The notes below the pieces were generated by a model that was given only the letters and a program-made list of their open reading frames with translations, did no database searches and was not told the origin of the DNA. Of a DNA stretch of 64,000 nucleotides, positions 11,284 through 22,589 are shown piece by piece. This DNA comes from Hyposmocoma kahamanoa (Eukaryota > Arthropoda > Insecta > Lepidoptera > Cosmopterigidae). The stretch is from contig NW_020653415.1 in NCBI RefSeq assembly GCF_003589595.1, positions 1,140,052 to 1,204,051 on the forward strand, given 5' to 3'. The stretch's first letter is position 1. Each line of letters opens with the position of its first letter. The position numbers and the translations under genes are program-made.

Positions 11284-11376
11284 AGAAAAAATCTTGGATC
11301 TCACGGGTCTCGAATCTACCGTCTGTGCCATACCAGGACGGCCGATTTACCAACTGAGCTACAGATTGAGTCGGCA
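11284..11376 (-). mobile_element. tRNA-headed SINE fragment
   Basis: The minus strand reads TGTAGCTCAGTTGGTAAATC, a near-perfect tRNA A box. About 35 bp later comes GGTAGATTCGAGACCC, a B box with one or two changes. There is no 3' CCA-proximal pairing for a working tRNA, so a pseudo-tRNA or SINE head is more likely. Confidence 0.6.
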
Positions 11377-12054
11377 AACATTACGAATTTTTAAAGAAAA
11401 ACAAACGCATAAGCGTTTGTTACAGATCTTTGTTTATGGTTTTTAAAGTAACATATATATTAGACTTGGTTATCACAATTCAATCCATTAATGGAGCTAA
11501 ATAAACTTTAAAGCAGGGACCGTAAGAGTTATCTTGCTTGATGATTTGTTTATTTTTGATTACCGGCATGGAAGCTTTATAGAGTTGCATTGTAAATTCT
11601 GCTCTATGTGCATGCAATGTACGTTCAATTTTGTACACGCTGAAACCACTACAATGGTTACATGTTTCTGTCCCTGCTTTAAAGTGTACAGGAATTCCTC
11701 GATTAATCTTTGTGTGCACAGTACAGAGTAACACACGTTCCTGTGGTGTACACTGCTTTGCTAATTACATTTTAACTTACGTTGACTACAGTTCAAGAAA
11801 TCTCTATTTACAAAGAGCAAGTTCTAAAAAAAGTTACTCTGAAGATACGAAACGAGGTTACCTAACCAACAGTGAACCAAGGTAGTCGACATATCTGGTA
11901 GAATAAGTAAGCTGAAGTGGCAGTGGGTTTGGCCATATCTGCACCCACCACACGCAAATTAGGCGTCTGGACGTCGAGTTGCGGACAACAGCCCGTTACA
12001 CCACACCATACCATGCCACACCACCAGGTGTACGACTTATTCATCCCGTTATTT
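11377..12054. other. unassigned DNA
   Basis: Several short overlapping frames on both strands (60-84 codons) show no domain. A purine/pyrimidine-rich CACACCATACCATGCCACAC stretch lies at about 12002-12021. Confidence 0.4.
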
Positions 12055-12055
12055 G

Positions 12056-12432
12056 AGACGGGACGAACAAGTCGTGTGCCTGATGGTAAACTACATGCCT
12101 GTCCATAGCAGTTGCAGTGCCACTCAGAGCTTTAAATCGCAAAGATCTGCGCACTGCGCACGTCACCGCATTTTATTTATTTTTGACGGGGGAAATCTTT
12201 ATGGCTACCCCTGAGCCCAGGGAGACTCAGGGGTTATGTGGGGACTCTCCCTCCAGACTGGAGGGCCTACCCCACTAAAACCCCCCCGGGTTTCTCTCTC
12301 GCCGGTTGAGTCGGCGCCGTGGGATCGGTGAACATCCACCATGACGCCGCCCGGGGCGCCCGTCACCCTGAGACATAATTAAGTTGACAAGTCCTATGTG
12401 TCTGTAATTTCCCCAGCGCCCTTACACTTGAT
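12056..12432 (-). mobile_element. SINE-A copy interrupted by a nested insertion
   Basis: The 3' half (12056-12167) and middle part (12356-12432) of a reverse SINE-A are split by a 188-bp segment. The host sequence GCGCNCGTCACC is duplicated at 12156-12167 and 12356-12367, one mismatch in 12. Confidence 0.85.
12168..12355 (-). mobile_element. nested non-LTR retrotransposon 3' fragment
   Basis: It is GC-rich and foreign to the surrounding SINE. On the minus strand it ends in CGTCAAAAATAAATAAAAT, an A-rich tail as expected of a target-primed insertion, and a 12-bp target duplication flanks it. The inverted pair CCCTGAGCCCAGGG / GAGACTCAGGGG lies inside. The source LINE is not identified. It is younger than the SINE-A that it splits. 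Confidence 0.7.
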
Positions 12433-12807
12433 TTTGTAATAAATGTTTTTGCCCTGCTTCTCTAAGCTACATAAGATGAACAAATATTGTAGCAGGTAAG
12501 TACTAACTCGCCAATTACAGAAACAGTGTAGGTTTAACAAGCTTGTTGGCGCATGTTCTCGCATAATTACGCCTATATTAAGGGCAAATATGATTTTTTA
12601 TTTAAAGGCGTTACATTTAGTATCAACTCCGCAATGTAATTCGATTTACGAGTTTATTTACTGCAAAATTCTGTCGATCTTTGGTAACAAAAAAAGAAAC
12701 AAAAAAAGGCAGCGACATTCAATAATTTGTAAATCCACTAAATCCATATTCAATCCAATTAGTCATAACAAACAAAAAGAGCGTACTAGTAATAGTGAGT
12801 GAGTCCA
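12433..12807. other. unassigned AT-rich DNA
   Basis: A 70-codon frame (12590-12802) is lysine/asparagine-rich and looks like chance AT-rich translation. Confidence 0.45.
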
Positions 12808-13100
12808 GTGGCAGTAGAGCTCCTTGTGAAAGAGTTCGTCCAGGCAAGTACTGCCATCTTAACTATTTCTGCCGCCAAGCAGTAATATCAGCATTTGGTT
12901 TTGAAGGGTAAGGGTGCTGGTGAAATTACAGGCACATGGGACATACCAACTTATGTCTCAGTATGACGGATGCAGTGGCAGCGCGCCTCAGATCTTTGCG
13001 ATTTAAAGTTCTGAATGGCACTGCAACTGTTATGGACAGGCGTGTAGCTTACCATCAGGCGCACGACTTGTTCGTCCCGTCACTTGATGGTTTAAAAAAA
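12808..13100 (+). mobile_element. SINE-A copy, full length
   Basis: It starts GTGGCAGTAGAGCTCCTTGT and ends TCGTCCCGTCACTTGATGGT plus an A-run. This is one of the best full-length copies for defining the family 5' end. Confidence 0.9.
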
Positions 13101-13720
13101 AGTGAAACATGACAATAATACATTTAAAACAAGTCTGTCTGGCTTAAAAAGCACGGAAACTAATAAAATGCAATCTAAATTTAATATTTCGCTCCCTTGG
13201 TATAATAATAAGGCTAGACCGACAGCTTTTCAGGAAACGGATTTTTAGATTCTACGAACAAAATTAGTCGGATAACTTTTTATGCTTAAATAGCTGAGAT
13301 AGAACCAAGTTACATATGTTGGGCATTATGTTACCGATGATCTTTATGACCAGGCCCATATAGAGAGGGAACGTAGGACACTCAATGTAGTAAACAAGTA
13401 AACATTATACTTTTCAATATCTATTGTCAATCGTTCTAAACGAGCAGCCTGTGGTTTAGTTACACTAAAAAATCGCTTATACTCCGTCTAACCATTTATA
13501 TAACTTTTCCCATTTACATGCCTCCAAAGTTCCGTAATTAATGAAATGACATACTACCATCAAAGACAAAAAAATACAATACTTCCTGCACTTTTTTTTT
13601 TATTTAAATAGAAATTAATAAGAATAAATTCAAGTTAAAATAAAAAACAAGATTAAATAGTAAAAAACATGTCAAAAGGGTCCATGACTCAGCCTCTGAG
13701 GACTATGCTAATTACATAGC
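13101..13720. other. unassigned AT-rich DNA
   Basis: No gene or shared repeat recognised. Confidence 0.4.
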
Positions 13721-13721
13721 C

Positions 13722-13760
13722 CTCGCCACAGACCACGTGTGCCCTGTGGTCTGTGGCGAG
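13722..13760. repeat. perfect 15-bp hairpin
   Basis: CTCGCCACAGACCAC (13722-13736) pairs exactly with GTGGTCTGTGGCGAG (13746-13760) around GTGTGCCCT. It is GC-rich in an AT-rich setting. Confidence 0.9.
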
Positions 13761-13839
13761 TTACTCTGTCATGGCCCGTCATAATATGGAACACCACAAT
13801 CAAATAATATGAGAAATCTTTCTAAATAGAAATATGTTT

Positions 13840-13932
13840 GTCGGGAGAAATATTTGCAGGCCATATAAACAATTCTCCCGACCCAGGATTCGAATCCGGG
13901 TCTCTGGATGGCAGATCAGCATAGTAACGACT
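13840..13932 (-). mobile_element. SINE-B fragment with tRNA head
   Basis: The minus strand shows GACCCGGATTCGAATCCTGG (B box) followed by GTCGGGAGAATTGTTTATATGGCCTGC-like body sequence. The rest of the element is lost or diverged. Confidence 0.55.
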
Positions 13933-13940
13933 ATAGAGGG

Positions 13941-14980
13941 TTGTGACGGTGTGACCTCCTTTCACCGTCATCACACCTTTTTGTATCGCCTCTCTCCTCT
14001 TGTATCCTATATTTTGTTTATTTTACATGTATTTAAATTTTAAATTTGAATTGTTCCATCTTCCTTCACTTTCTCATTTTGTTTTCTGTTCTAAATTCCA
14101 TCGCGAATAATCGCTAATTTTGGTTCTTTACTAGGTTTATAATCATTAAATAAGCTAAATCATGTGTAATAATTTATAAGTCTACAGACTTCGTGTACCT
14201 ACATCTGTAATTCAGTTACTCGGCCCATTTAGGGGTAAGTGCCTTAATAATAAAGTGTAGGGAGTGTTTTATACTGTTGTACCTGTTTTTTTACATTTAC
14301 CTTTTTATTGTTACAGCCCTTTCTTTAACTTTACTTCTTTAATAAATTTGGTGGACCGGAAGTTTCCCGTTTCATTGCCGTGAACTTTTGAAACTTGTGA
14401 ATTCTCTGCATATCCCATTATCATAATGCATACAATTCTGTCGACATATCTAACAGTCAACTCAGTTTTGGAGTCATCTTTCATCTCTTGAACACAGAAT
14501 GACGCTACACCAAAGAGGAAACAGAGCTTCGTTACAATGTTGACAAAGAAAAAACAAGTTTAAAAGCCTTTACGCTTTGTGTTTTTGCCTTGTTAACAGC
14601 CGGCATGCCCGCGCATAATTCATAGTCGTATCATCCGACATGCAAAATGTAACCAAACGCAAATTGTCGACAAACGTAATAAAATTCCGTATCAACGTGA
14701 ATGTGTGAAATATTTTATTTATTTTCGGTTTTTATGGCCGTTATGTCTGCTGTAGGTACTGTAGATATCGATATCGGCATCTTTTTGCGCTTATGGTGTA
14801 GCCTCAGAACAATAAACGCAGTAGCAGTGGCTAGATAGCGTCTGACGCGTGCCAACTATAAGGTATCGATAGACCTATCTGAGCTCAGTCCTCCATTTTC
14901 GCTTTGTATGGTATGGCTGTGTCATTCTTTCGTCCAAATTCTCTAAAATCCTAGAAAAACGCAAAAATATTACCTGTGAT
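13941..14980. other. unassigned AT-rich DNA
   Basis: There is a short imperfect hairpin at about 13943-13977 (GTGACGGTG with CACCGTCATCAC). No gene is recognised. Confidence 0.4.
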
Positions 14981-15260
14981 CATTGACTTACAATTATATG
15001 GACGTCGGGTCCGCGCTAAAAAGTGTCCGAACGTTAAAATCGTATACAGAGCGTCATTCACGCTCTAGTCTTCGTTTGTTCGACTGACAGCGAAGCAAGC
15101 AAAATTAGACAGTACTGCGATAACATTACAATTTAAATTCAACGTTTTAGCTTTTTCATATTCCTTGATATGTCACTACGTTTAAATAGGTGGTTGACTT
15201 GGGACATTTTATTCGTGGTTTTTGTATTAGACCCGTCGTCCATTTATTTGTAAGTCAATG
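14981..15260 (-). mobile_element. CATTGAC MITE, copy 1 (280 bp)
   Basis: It begins CATTGACTTACAATTATATG and ends with the reverse complement of CATTGACTTACAAATAAATG. The interior matches 56706-56990 in reverse orientation. It encodes no protein. Flanks CCTGTGAT and GGAATACA do not match, so the 8-bp duplication seen in the other copies is missing here. Copies 36729-36981 and 56706-56990 are taken as plus. Confidence 0.9.
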
Positions 15261-15549
15261 GGAATACATAATTTTTTAAACGAACATCTTTTAAACATTG
15301 GTGAGAAACGCACAAAGTACCACCTGAAATAACCATTTTAATTAAAAATATTTATAAATCTTTTATAATTTTTCTACTATTTAGACGCAAACATTATTAT
15401 GACTAAAAGTAAAAACTAATTTTTCAGGACATTGAACCTTATTAGCCTTTTTCTGATTGAGACAAATTACGCACTGTGTTTACCGAATTGAATGGCGGTA
15501 CAAATTAAAACGTGTTTTACTTACTTAAGACTTTGATCATTCTTGCCCT

Positions 15550-15989
15550 GGTCTCTTAATTTATTTTTATTTTTACAATATTTTAGAACGGTTACGCGCT
15601 CCACGGTTACCGATTGACTGTATAGACACGAGTCATCACTAATTACAGAAACCTGTAGTGATAATCATTAAGTAAATAACAACGAACGCCTTAAAATTTA
15701 TATGTTAACTCATTATGCCCCAGACCACATTAAAGAAAAATAAGACATAAACGCTCACTTGAGCGCTCCGGCCTCTTCATTCCTTTTTATTTTTCCGATA
15801 TTTTAGAACGGTTCCACGTTCCACGGTTACCGGTTGACTGCATAGACACGTGTCATCACTAATTACAGAAACTTGTAGTGATAATCATTTAGTAAATAAC
15901 CACGAACGCCTTAAAATCTATATGTTAACTCATTATACCCTAGACCACATTAACCAAAAACAAGACATAAACGCTCACTTGAGCGTTCA
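15550..15989. repeat. two-copy tandem duplication, 220-bp period
   Basis: TTTTAGAACG at 15581 and 15801 marks the period. The two units share the order CACGGTTACCGRTTGACTG, TCATCACTAATTACAGAAAC, GTTAACTCATTAT and ACGCTCACTTGAGCG, with scattered substitutions. No coding potential is seen. Confidence 0.9.
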
Positions 15990-16426
15990 TAAAACAAAGC
16001 CAAAGGTACCAGGAGAGTAGCAAATAAAAAAGGAATTTCGTTTCCAAAGCGAGGTTTCAACCCCTGCATACTTGATGCTTTGCAATCTATTGTTTCAGTC
16101 GCTAGAGACGCGTTTAACGGGACGTATGCCTATATAAGGGTACTTTGGATTTGTATGGGTCTAGAAAATAGGGGTGAAATCTGTTGTAAGGTAGTTCAAT
16201 AAGTGATTTTTATCAATAAAATAAAATCTATTTGCTGTGAATATGTATTAAAATAAGGAAAATAAGTAATATTAGCCAACATCACATACGTTGTTCCGAT
16301 GCCCAACTAAGTAAAGGGTTTTCCATTAAGAGCGGGTAGATTTTGATGAGTTCATAGCGGCCATGTTGTTGAGGCTGCTTTTATCAAATCTGTCGTTTAT
16401 TTTTCAGCCACTAAAGACAAATCATC

Positions 16427-16507
16427 ATGGCAAGTTACAGCGTCGAGTAACGTGCGAATGATAAAAAAATGTTATCAAAATGGGTGTTTTATTTTCGTAA
16501 TGGTACC
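16427..16507 (+). pseudogene. transposase-like N-terminal fragment
   Basis: The ATG at 16427 opens a frame MASYSVE*RANDKKMLSKWV, then FYFRNGT. This resembles the start of insect mariner-associated helix-turn-helix (DUF4817-type) proteins. It has a stop at codon 8 and is cut off after about 27 codons by another repeat. The match is from memory and short. Confidence 0.4.
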
Positions 16508-16640
16508 GTCTTTCCAACAAAAAAATAATAATCAAAATCAATTCACAAATCACAAAAAAAAACAAAAAAAAATATAGTCATAAAAATATAATATAGAATC
16601 GAGAACCTCCTCCTTTTTTTGAAATCGGTTAATAACATTA
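16500..16640 (-). repeat. AACCGACTTC insect repeat, reverse copy
   Basis: It contains CTTTCCAACAAAAAAATAAT, the low-complexity A-rich segment, and GAGAACCTCCTCCTTTTTTT ending in ATCGGTTAA. This is the family's reverse-complement terminus. Confidence 0.75.
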
Positions 16641-17450
16641 CAATTTAGAAGTAAATGTCATCGACTATTGTTTTTCAAAACAATAGTAGTTTAACGGTTT
16701 TGGCATAAAGCCATACTCAAGTCTGTTCATCCATCATTCTCTTCCACATGCCGTTCTGAAATTATACCCATTTTTATTTACCTTTGTTTATAATCTTCAA
16801 ATTATGTTTGGCGAGAATTTACACATTGAGATTATGTAATATTTAAACGTCAAGCAAAATCCACGACTTGCGGTAAAATTACACGTACATATTTCTGCTG
16901 CAACGTATTTTACTGAGGACGTTCTGGTGAGCACGTTTCGTACAAAGTTGGTTCTAATTTTGGAAATTAACTTCAGCTTTGTGTCGTTATCGATATACGA
17001 CATAAAAAGTAATATTTAATGTCGAACTTGGCGAGTTTTTCGTAAATAATATAGTTTTAAACTTACACGGGCTTAATTAAAGAGCATATTTCTTGAAAAA
17101 AGAGAATTGGACAAACCTGTAAATTAAAAGTAAATGATCTTTTTAAATTTGAAAAAGCAGCTGTCAAAAAATCTTAACGGTCATCTATTTTAATGATTGA
17201 TCCTCTTTCTCTGAGACATAAAATAAATTAAATCGATCGATATTTTTATCCCTTCTGAGCTATGCAAAAAATGTTTGATAATATAACTTTGATAGTTTTA
17301 TATTGGGCCTTACAACTAAGACAAATTAGCATTAAAAATAAAATTTAGATACTTATTTTTAAAACTAAGTAAATGTTGATTATATTTGTATACTGATATT
17401 ATATTCATTATAATATATTTGATCTGAAAACATGTTCGGAAATGCAAGCA
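16641..17450. other. unassigned AT-rich DNA
   Basis: No gene or shared repeat recognised. Confidence 0.4.
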
Positions 17451-17457
17451 AATTGGC

Positions 17458-17517
17458 TTCTGGCATTCGCCGGCCGCTGTCGTGGGCGCTCACTTCGCTC
17501 GCTCGGCTCGTGCTGCT
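17458..17517. repeat. GC-rich island CGCTCACTTCGCTCGCTCGG
   Basis: A short GC-rich block sits in very AT-rich DNA. The 'GCTCACTTCGCTCGCTCGGCTCG' type of sequence is common in lepidopteran repeats, but no LINE reading frame can be supported here. Confidence 0.4.
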
Positions 17518-18139
17518 TTTTCTTATACTAACTTAACCTACTGAATGGAGCGCGCAACCAAGATTTATTAGGGAATCAATATAAAAAGATATACTGGTTA
17601 TAAAAGTCACTAATCGTTAAAAGAAAAGACCAATGTTAAAAAAAGAGAATCAAATTTTAATTTTTAATACCAAATGTTACTTTAGTATGCTTAAACATAA
17701 TTATATTGTTACCTTAGATGCAGTTCATTTATATTTATCCATAGATCAACTAATATAGATGGAACAATATATATTTATTATTTAAAAAAGTGCACATTTA
17801 CAATAGATCAATTATTCCTTATCAATCCGGATCAAATAATACTATCCCAATTACAAATGAAACTGCTTTCCATCAATAATAATAACAAATTATTGTAGTG
17901 TATTCAAAACGATAGATAAATAATAAGGTAGTAAAAAGATTATGATATTCAATGAAAATAAAATATTGCAATTAATGAAGAATGAATCTCTGTCAGTTTT
18001 CTGGTAGTTTTCAAGGCACCTGGCCGAGTAAAGAAACTTTCAAAAGTGCTCACAGGTGGCGCTCTGGTAAGGAAGCCGTTTGCACCCAATACAATAATCC
18101 GCAACAAGTACATAGGGAAATTTGTAAGATGTGCTGTCT
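17518..18139. other. unassigned very AT-rich DNA
   Basis: No gene or shared repeat recognised. Confidence 0.4.
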
Positions 18140-18235
18140 CGATCCGTAGCTTCGTTAACAGAGCTGTAACCACGTTTAGGCAACAATTGCTGGTTCAAGT
18201 CCAGTCGGATTGAAGGAATATTTCTTAAGCGTCGA
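18140..18235 (+). mobile_element. tRNA-headed SINE fragment (SINE-C-like)
   Basis: GATCCGTAGCTTCGTTAACA resembles an A-box region and GCTGGTTCAAGTCCAGTCGG a B box with its paired stem. GGATTGAAGGAATATTTCTT matches the SINE-C head-to-body junction. The body is not recognisable beyond this. Confidence 0.55.
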
Positions 18236-19077
18236 TACTACCTGAGCTCGAATTCAAAATTTTCCCGTACTTACACGGTTCATTTTACCTGCCATAAAAG
18301 CAATTTGAAAAATGTATATCGTATACATTATGTGTTCTATTTACTTCAGTTGATATAAAAAAAAATATATATGTAAAGTATTACTAAATACGGCGATTAT
18401 CTAGTAAAATTTCGAGGCAAATTTATGTTTCCATTCTATTGTGAAAATTTTTATGAATCGTGTTTTCACACTGTATATTAATCAGTATATGTATATTCTC
18501 AACTTTACTATATACTTTTTCCAAAGTGATTCAACACTCTCACTGTTATACGAAATCAACCAAAGCCGTTTGAGTTTTTCGCCATTTGAAGTTGTATCGA
18601 CGCTTAAAAATGAATTTTTCTTTCTCTCATTTTGCAAAAACCTAAGATCTCGACAGTATATTAAACTTTACATACGCGTTTACTGTAATAACAAAAAAAC
18701 GTAAAACTACGAGACTTGGGACTATTTCCAGCAGCGTAATTCAGCGGCGTAATTTTCGCAACACTTGTCCCTAGTCTAAAACAGCATATAATGCTGTAAT
18801 CGCTATCCACATGTCGAGGCATGAATGCACAAGTCGTTGGCACCGTGCCAGCCGCTATCTCTGATTTGTTAATAGATTACTCGTTTGTCTGCCTCCCTTC
18901 CTACCCATAGCAACAATCTCTTGAGACTTTACATATGTCTATATACAGGCAGGTCTAGAATCTAGATAGATGTGTTTAAAGTGCAGGTCATGAACCCCCG
19001 TTCAGATACAACGTATTTTCTGCTTAGGATGGCGGGCTTGCGACAGTATTCCATGTAATTGAAATTTGTTCCTATTT
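18236..19077. other. unassigned AT-rich DNA
   Basis: Frames of 60-87 codons are AT-driven and unlike any domain I know. Confidence 0.4.
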
Positions 19078-19275
19078 TTAACCGACTTCAAAAAAGGAGG
19101 AGGTTGAATTCGACTGTATGATTTTTTTGTATATATGTTACGCGATAACTCGGGTGTTTGTGAACCGATTTTCATGATTCTTTTTTTTGTTGGAAAGAGG
19201 GTATCTCCATGGTGGTCCCATTTATTTTGAAGAAAATCATCCACCTCTAAGTGTGGCTGTTCACGCATGAAGATT
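19078..19275 (+). repeat. AACCGACTTC insect repeat
   Basis: It starts AACCGACTTCAAAAAAGGAG and continues with TTGAATTCGACTGTATG, TTACGCGATAACTCGGGTG, CCGATTTTCATGATTC and GGTGGTCCCATTT in the usual order. This is the clearest copy here of a repeat found throughout insect genomes. Confidence 0.85.
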
Positions 19276-19649
19276 CATTTTTATAAATAGCGTCTAAATT
19301 TCATAATATTTTAATAGTTGATTTTGCTATTCTCCAATTCAAGGCTTTTTTCTATATAAAAAATACTTGTTTTCAAATATTTTTTATGGTGGTTAGTGTT
19401 GAAATTTTTTTATCTTGATTAAGTGGGCGATGAGCCAAAAAATTTGAGAACCTATGATATAGAGACTAGTAGAGAGGTTTGCGGTTTGTCAGTTTTCCGT
19501 TATGATATCACTTTACTTTTTATTTTAAAAAATCCTCGTACAGGGCAAGACTTGAACTAGCATCTTTAAGTATACCAAACTGCCAGATGGGAGGAATTTT
19601 TGTTTGAGTTTGATCTTTATATTAATATTTATAATAATATAATAGCCTA

Positions 19650-19790
19650 TATATAGTCCTACTTCTGTGCACAGGCCTCCTCTCATAGTGAGAGAGGTTG
19701 GGCAGCAGTTCCCACGCGGGCCCAGCGCGGATTGGCTTTATACACATTATTAAATTGCTTTACAAATGTGGCCAAGTTTCCTCACAATGT
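19650..19790 (-). repeat. lepidopteran LINE-derived repeat (CACAGGCCTCCTCTC)
   Basis: GCCTATATATAGTCCTACTT, TGCACAGGCCTCCTCTCATA, GCCCAGCGCGGATTGGCTTT and AGTTTCCTCACAATGTT occur in the order typical of a repeat widespread in Lepidoptera. I read it as the antisense of an RTE-type LINE 3' region; the strand is inferred. Confidence 0.65.
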
Positions 19791-20301
19791 TAAAAACATT
19801 TTCGAATTTAAATTCGACTTCATGATCATTGATAATTAATTTATGAAAAATTTACGTAATTAAGTTCCTTCAGATAGTTTTTTAATCGTTCATAGGTAGA
19901 CCAGTCATTTTAAAAATATCGCTTTTAAAGAGGAAACATTGTTTGCTTTATTTGTCTTACTACGTCTTAGGGCGGAGGAGTCGGGAAATAATTCCATTTT
20001 TATTATACAAAAGCACCATCTTCAGGTTCTGAACAACTTCAGAGCTTATTTCTGTAGCGAAGAAGCTTTTATAATACTTAAACTCAATCACGTTCGTAGG
20101 TATGGAATTAGAGAAACATTTTCAATATATCTTCACCGAAAAGCTCATGTTACGCTTCAAATTAATTTTCGTATTTATTAGACTATAAGTTGAAATATGA
20201 AATAAAGTCAGCGCAATTGACGTTATTGAAAGAAAAAAAAATTTTAGTTTCCAATATCTCAAAAATTACCAAAATACAAATGCATAAGTTTTTTTACGAT
20301 A

Positions 20302-20545
20302 TCAAGTGACGGGAAGAAAAAGTCACGCACCAGGTGGTAAGCGTCCCGCCTGTTCATAGCAGTCGTGGGCCACTCAGAGTTTTAAATCGCAATGATCTGA
20401 AGGGCACTGCCACTGCGACCGTCACTGACACATAAGTTGACAAGTCTCATGTGCCTGTAATTTCACCAGCACCCTTACCTTTTAAAACTGGAATACAGTA
20501 ATGGTCACATTACTGCTTGGCGGCAGAAATAGGTAATGTAACAAT
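20302..20545 (-). mobile_element. SINE-A copy
   Basis: It runs from CAAGTGACGGGAAGAAAAAG at 20302 to GGCAGAAATAGGTAATGTAA near 20545. The 5' boundary with repeat F is the same junction as at 51.5 kb. Confidence 0.85.
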
Positions 20546-20628
20546 ACTTAGTAATGCGGAATTAACATTAGCTGGAAAAGTTTTATGTTTTTGCAATAAG
20601 AGAGTAAAAAAGCTTTGTTTCGCGTCGG
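20540..20628 (-). repeat. dispersed repeat F, short reverse copy
   Basis: ACAATACTTAGTAATGCGGA, CATTAGCTGGAAAAGTTTTA and GCAATAAGAGAGTAAAAAAG are the reverse complement of 51440-51530. The two loci share the same fusion to SINE-A. Confidence 0.75.
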
Positions 20629-21074
20629 CTGTTCGAGGGGATGCCATTTTAACGCACATCTTTTCCCACTTAGAATGCTTTCATACGCCCGTCCATTAAG
20701 TGGACTCTTGACCTGGCCTTTCTTTGGGACGTCTTCAATTGGTTCGTAGTAATTTCGCCTATTGTCGTTCTTATATAACAAATATGTAGATTAATTTATT
20801 AACTCACAGAATGTTTCGTTGGGTTTAATTATTCCTGCTGTTGGTTTTGATGAACATGTTCACTCATCCGAAGAACAGAGTCCGATATGAATATATTGCG
20901 CAACGAGAATAAGTACGTTACGAGAAAAACTTCATTATTCAAAGTAAGACCTATGTAAAGGTGTTTTAAAAATTTATATATCTTATTGCGTTTCGGAAAT
21001 ATAAAACTTTGTTCTACGGATGAGTCGATGTGCTATATTCCTCGAGGAGAAGCGGAAAAACTGTTTTACTATAT

Positions 21075-21410
21075 CAAATGGTTTAGCTATTAAATAACGA
21101 TCTTACAAAAAATATACGATACACCTAAGGACATTGTCTAAAGAATGTGCTAACTTGTTATACGATAGGCGTACTTCATATAAAATCCTGAAAACAGGCT
21201 AAAATACAAGCCTAAAACTAACTATTTGACAATAAATCACCTCACTTTGCACATAACTTTTATATGGAGATATTTTTCTTTAAGTACTACAGAGAACTTG
21301 CTAAATTTTGGTTTTAAACTAAAGCCACATTCACATTTATCTTAAAATTTGAGTGCCCAGTTACCCGCTGCCCCGTCAGTCGCCATCGGGCGCTTGTCGA
21401 CGTCGGATCT
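21075..21410 (+). repeat. dispersed repeat G, copy 1
   Basis: TATTAAATAACGATCTT, GATACACCTAAGGA, ACTTTGCACATAACTTTTAT and GAGAACTTGCTAAATTT match 46545-46895 in opposite orientation. A GC-rich terminal part (CCCGCTGCCCCG, GCCATCGGGCG) is also shared. Confidence 0.7.
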
Positions 21411-22585
21411 GTGTACAAATTTTCTACGCCTCTTCTTATTTTATTCATAATAAATTAATTTTCAGCGCGCGAGTTGTGGAACGCGAGTGGCGATAAATTG
21501 TTTCAAATCCTAAGATCTTAATACATTTGTTTACAACATAAGTTACAATAAAAAAGACTTGACCCTGTGTAAAATAAATTACTAACACCAAAAAGCTACA
21601 TATACACATGAATTATTGAAACAAACGCCAAACAATGAAAGAATATAAAACATTTGCTTGTCGTTTGCCTGACGGGCTCGCCACACTTCAGTGTCTGACG
21701 TAATATTTACAAAAGAAAAAATATACACAGAACATTAAAACGCAAAATATCAAACAAAGTCAAACACACACATTCAAAACAAAGAACAACAAGGGCGTCC
21801 AACATATATGTAATACTCATATTAATCTGAGAACAATTACATTCCAAGTATAATTTGGAAAATATATTATAGCCATAAATACTCTGCTGGATCCGGCCAT
21901 ACTGATTACAATACTGTACTTTTCCAGACTGCACTACTACACGAAGTCTGATAAGATAGTGGAGTGCATCACCTAACGCCAAATACACCCTTTAAGTCTA
22001 TTTGTGAAATCACAAGTTGTATAGGTATATTGACATGTACAATAGAAATATAGTCTCACAGTCCAGTCAAACATTAGACATACAAACATATTGAAGGTAT
22101 TATTGCACATTTAGTCACATGCACTTTAGCGGACTAAATCAGGTGTAATATACGTACGTGCTTAGAAAATAACGCATAGAATGATAGTTTCATATCAAAC
22201 GAACTGTCACAAGTGAGGCAAAAATGAAATTCATGTAGGCTAGTTTTAGTAGTAGGTTAATTTTCGGTTTTAGTGAATATTTATATAAAAATACAAGTTG
22301 AAACGCCTTACTTCCTTGTGGAATGTGATGTTAGTATCTATTTTATGTTTGTCTGACGTATTTTTACACTCATTTACCGCACATTTCGTCATTTTTAGCT
22401 AAAATTCTTGATCTGTTCGCGGTGCAAGTTGACCTTGAGCACTGAAGGCCCGCCCGCTCGTAGTAGGCCCTTTTGGCGCGCTTCAATTTGCCTCACTTAG
22501 CGTGTGCGGACTAGGTTTCTATGCGTTATTATTCTAAGCGTACAAGTATATATACATATATATACATATCGCACTGTTAATGCAA
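21411..22585. other. unassigned DNA
   Basis: The 93-codon reverse frame at 21707-21988 has no recognised domain. A second GC-richer patch lies at about 22430-22500. No promoter or exon can be supported. Confidence 0.4.
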
Positions 22586-22589
22586 TAGT

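Noticed and set aside
11284..11376. Possible functional tRNA gene
   Set aside because: A and B boxes are present, but the acceptor and anticodon stems do not close and the B box is altered; a SINE head is more likely. The same applies to the heads at 40895, 48650 and 50900.
14973..15268. 8-bp target duplication around the first CATTGAC MITE copy
   Set aside because: CCTGTGAT and GGAATACA do not match; I therefore claim the duplication only for the other two copies.
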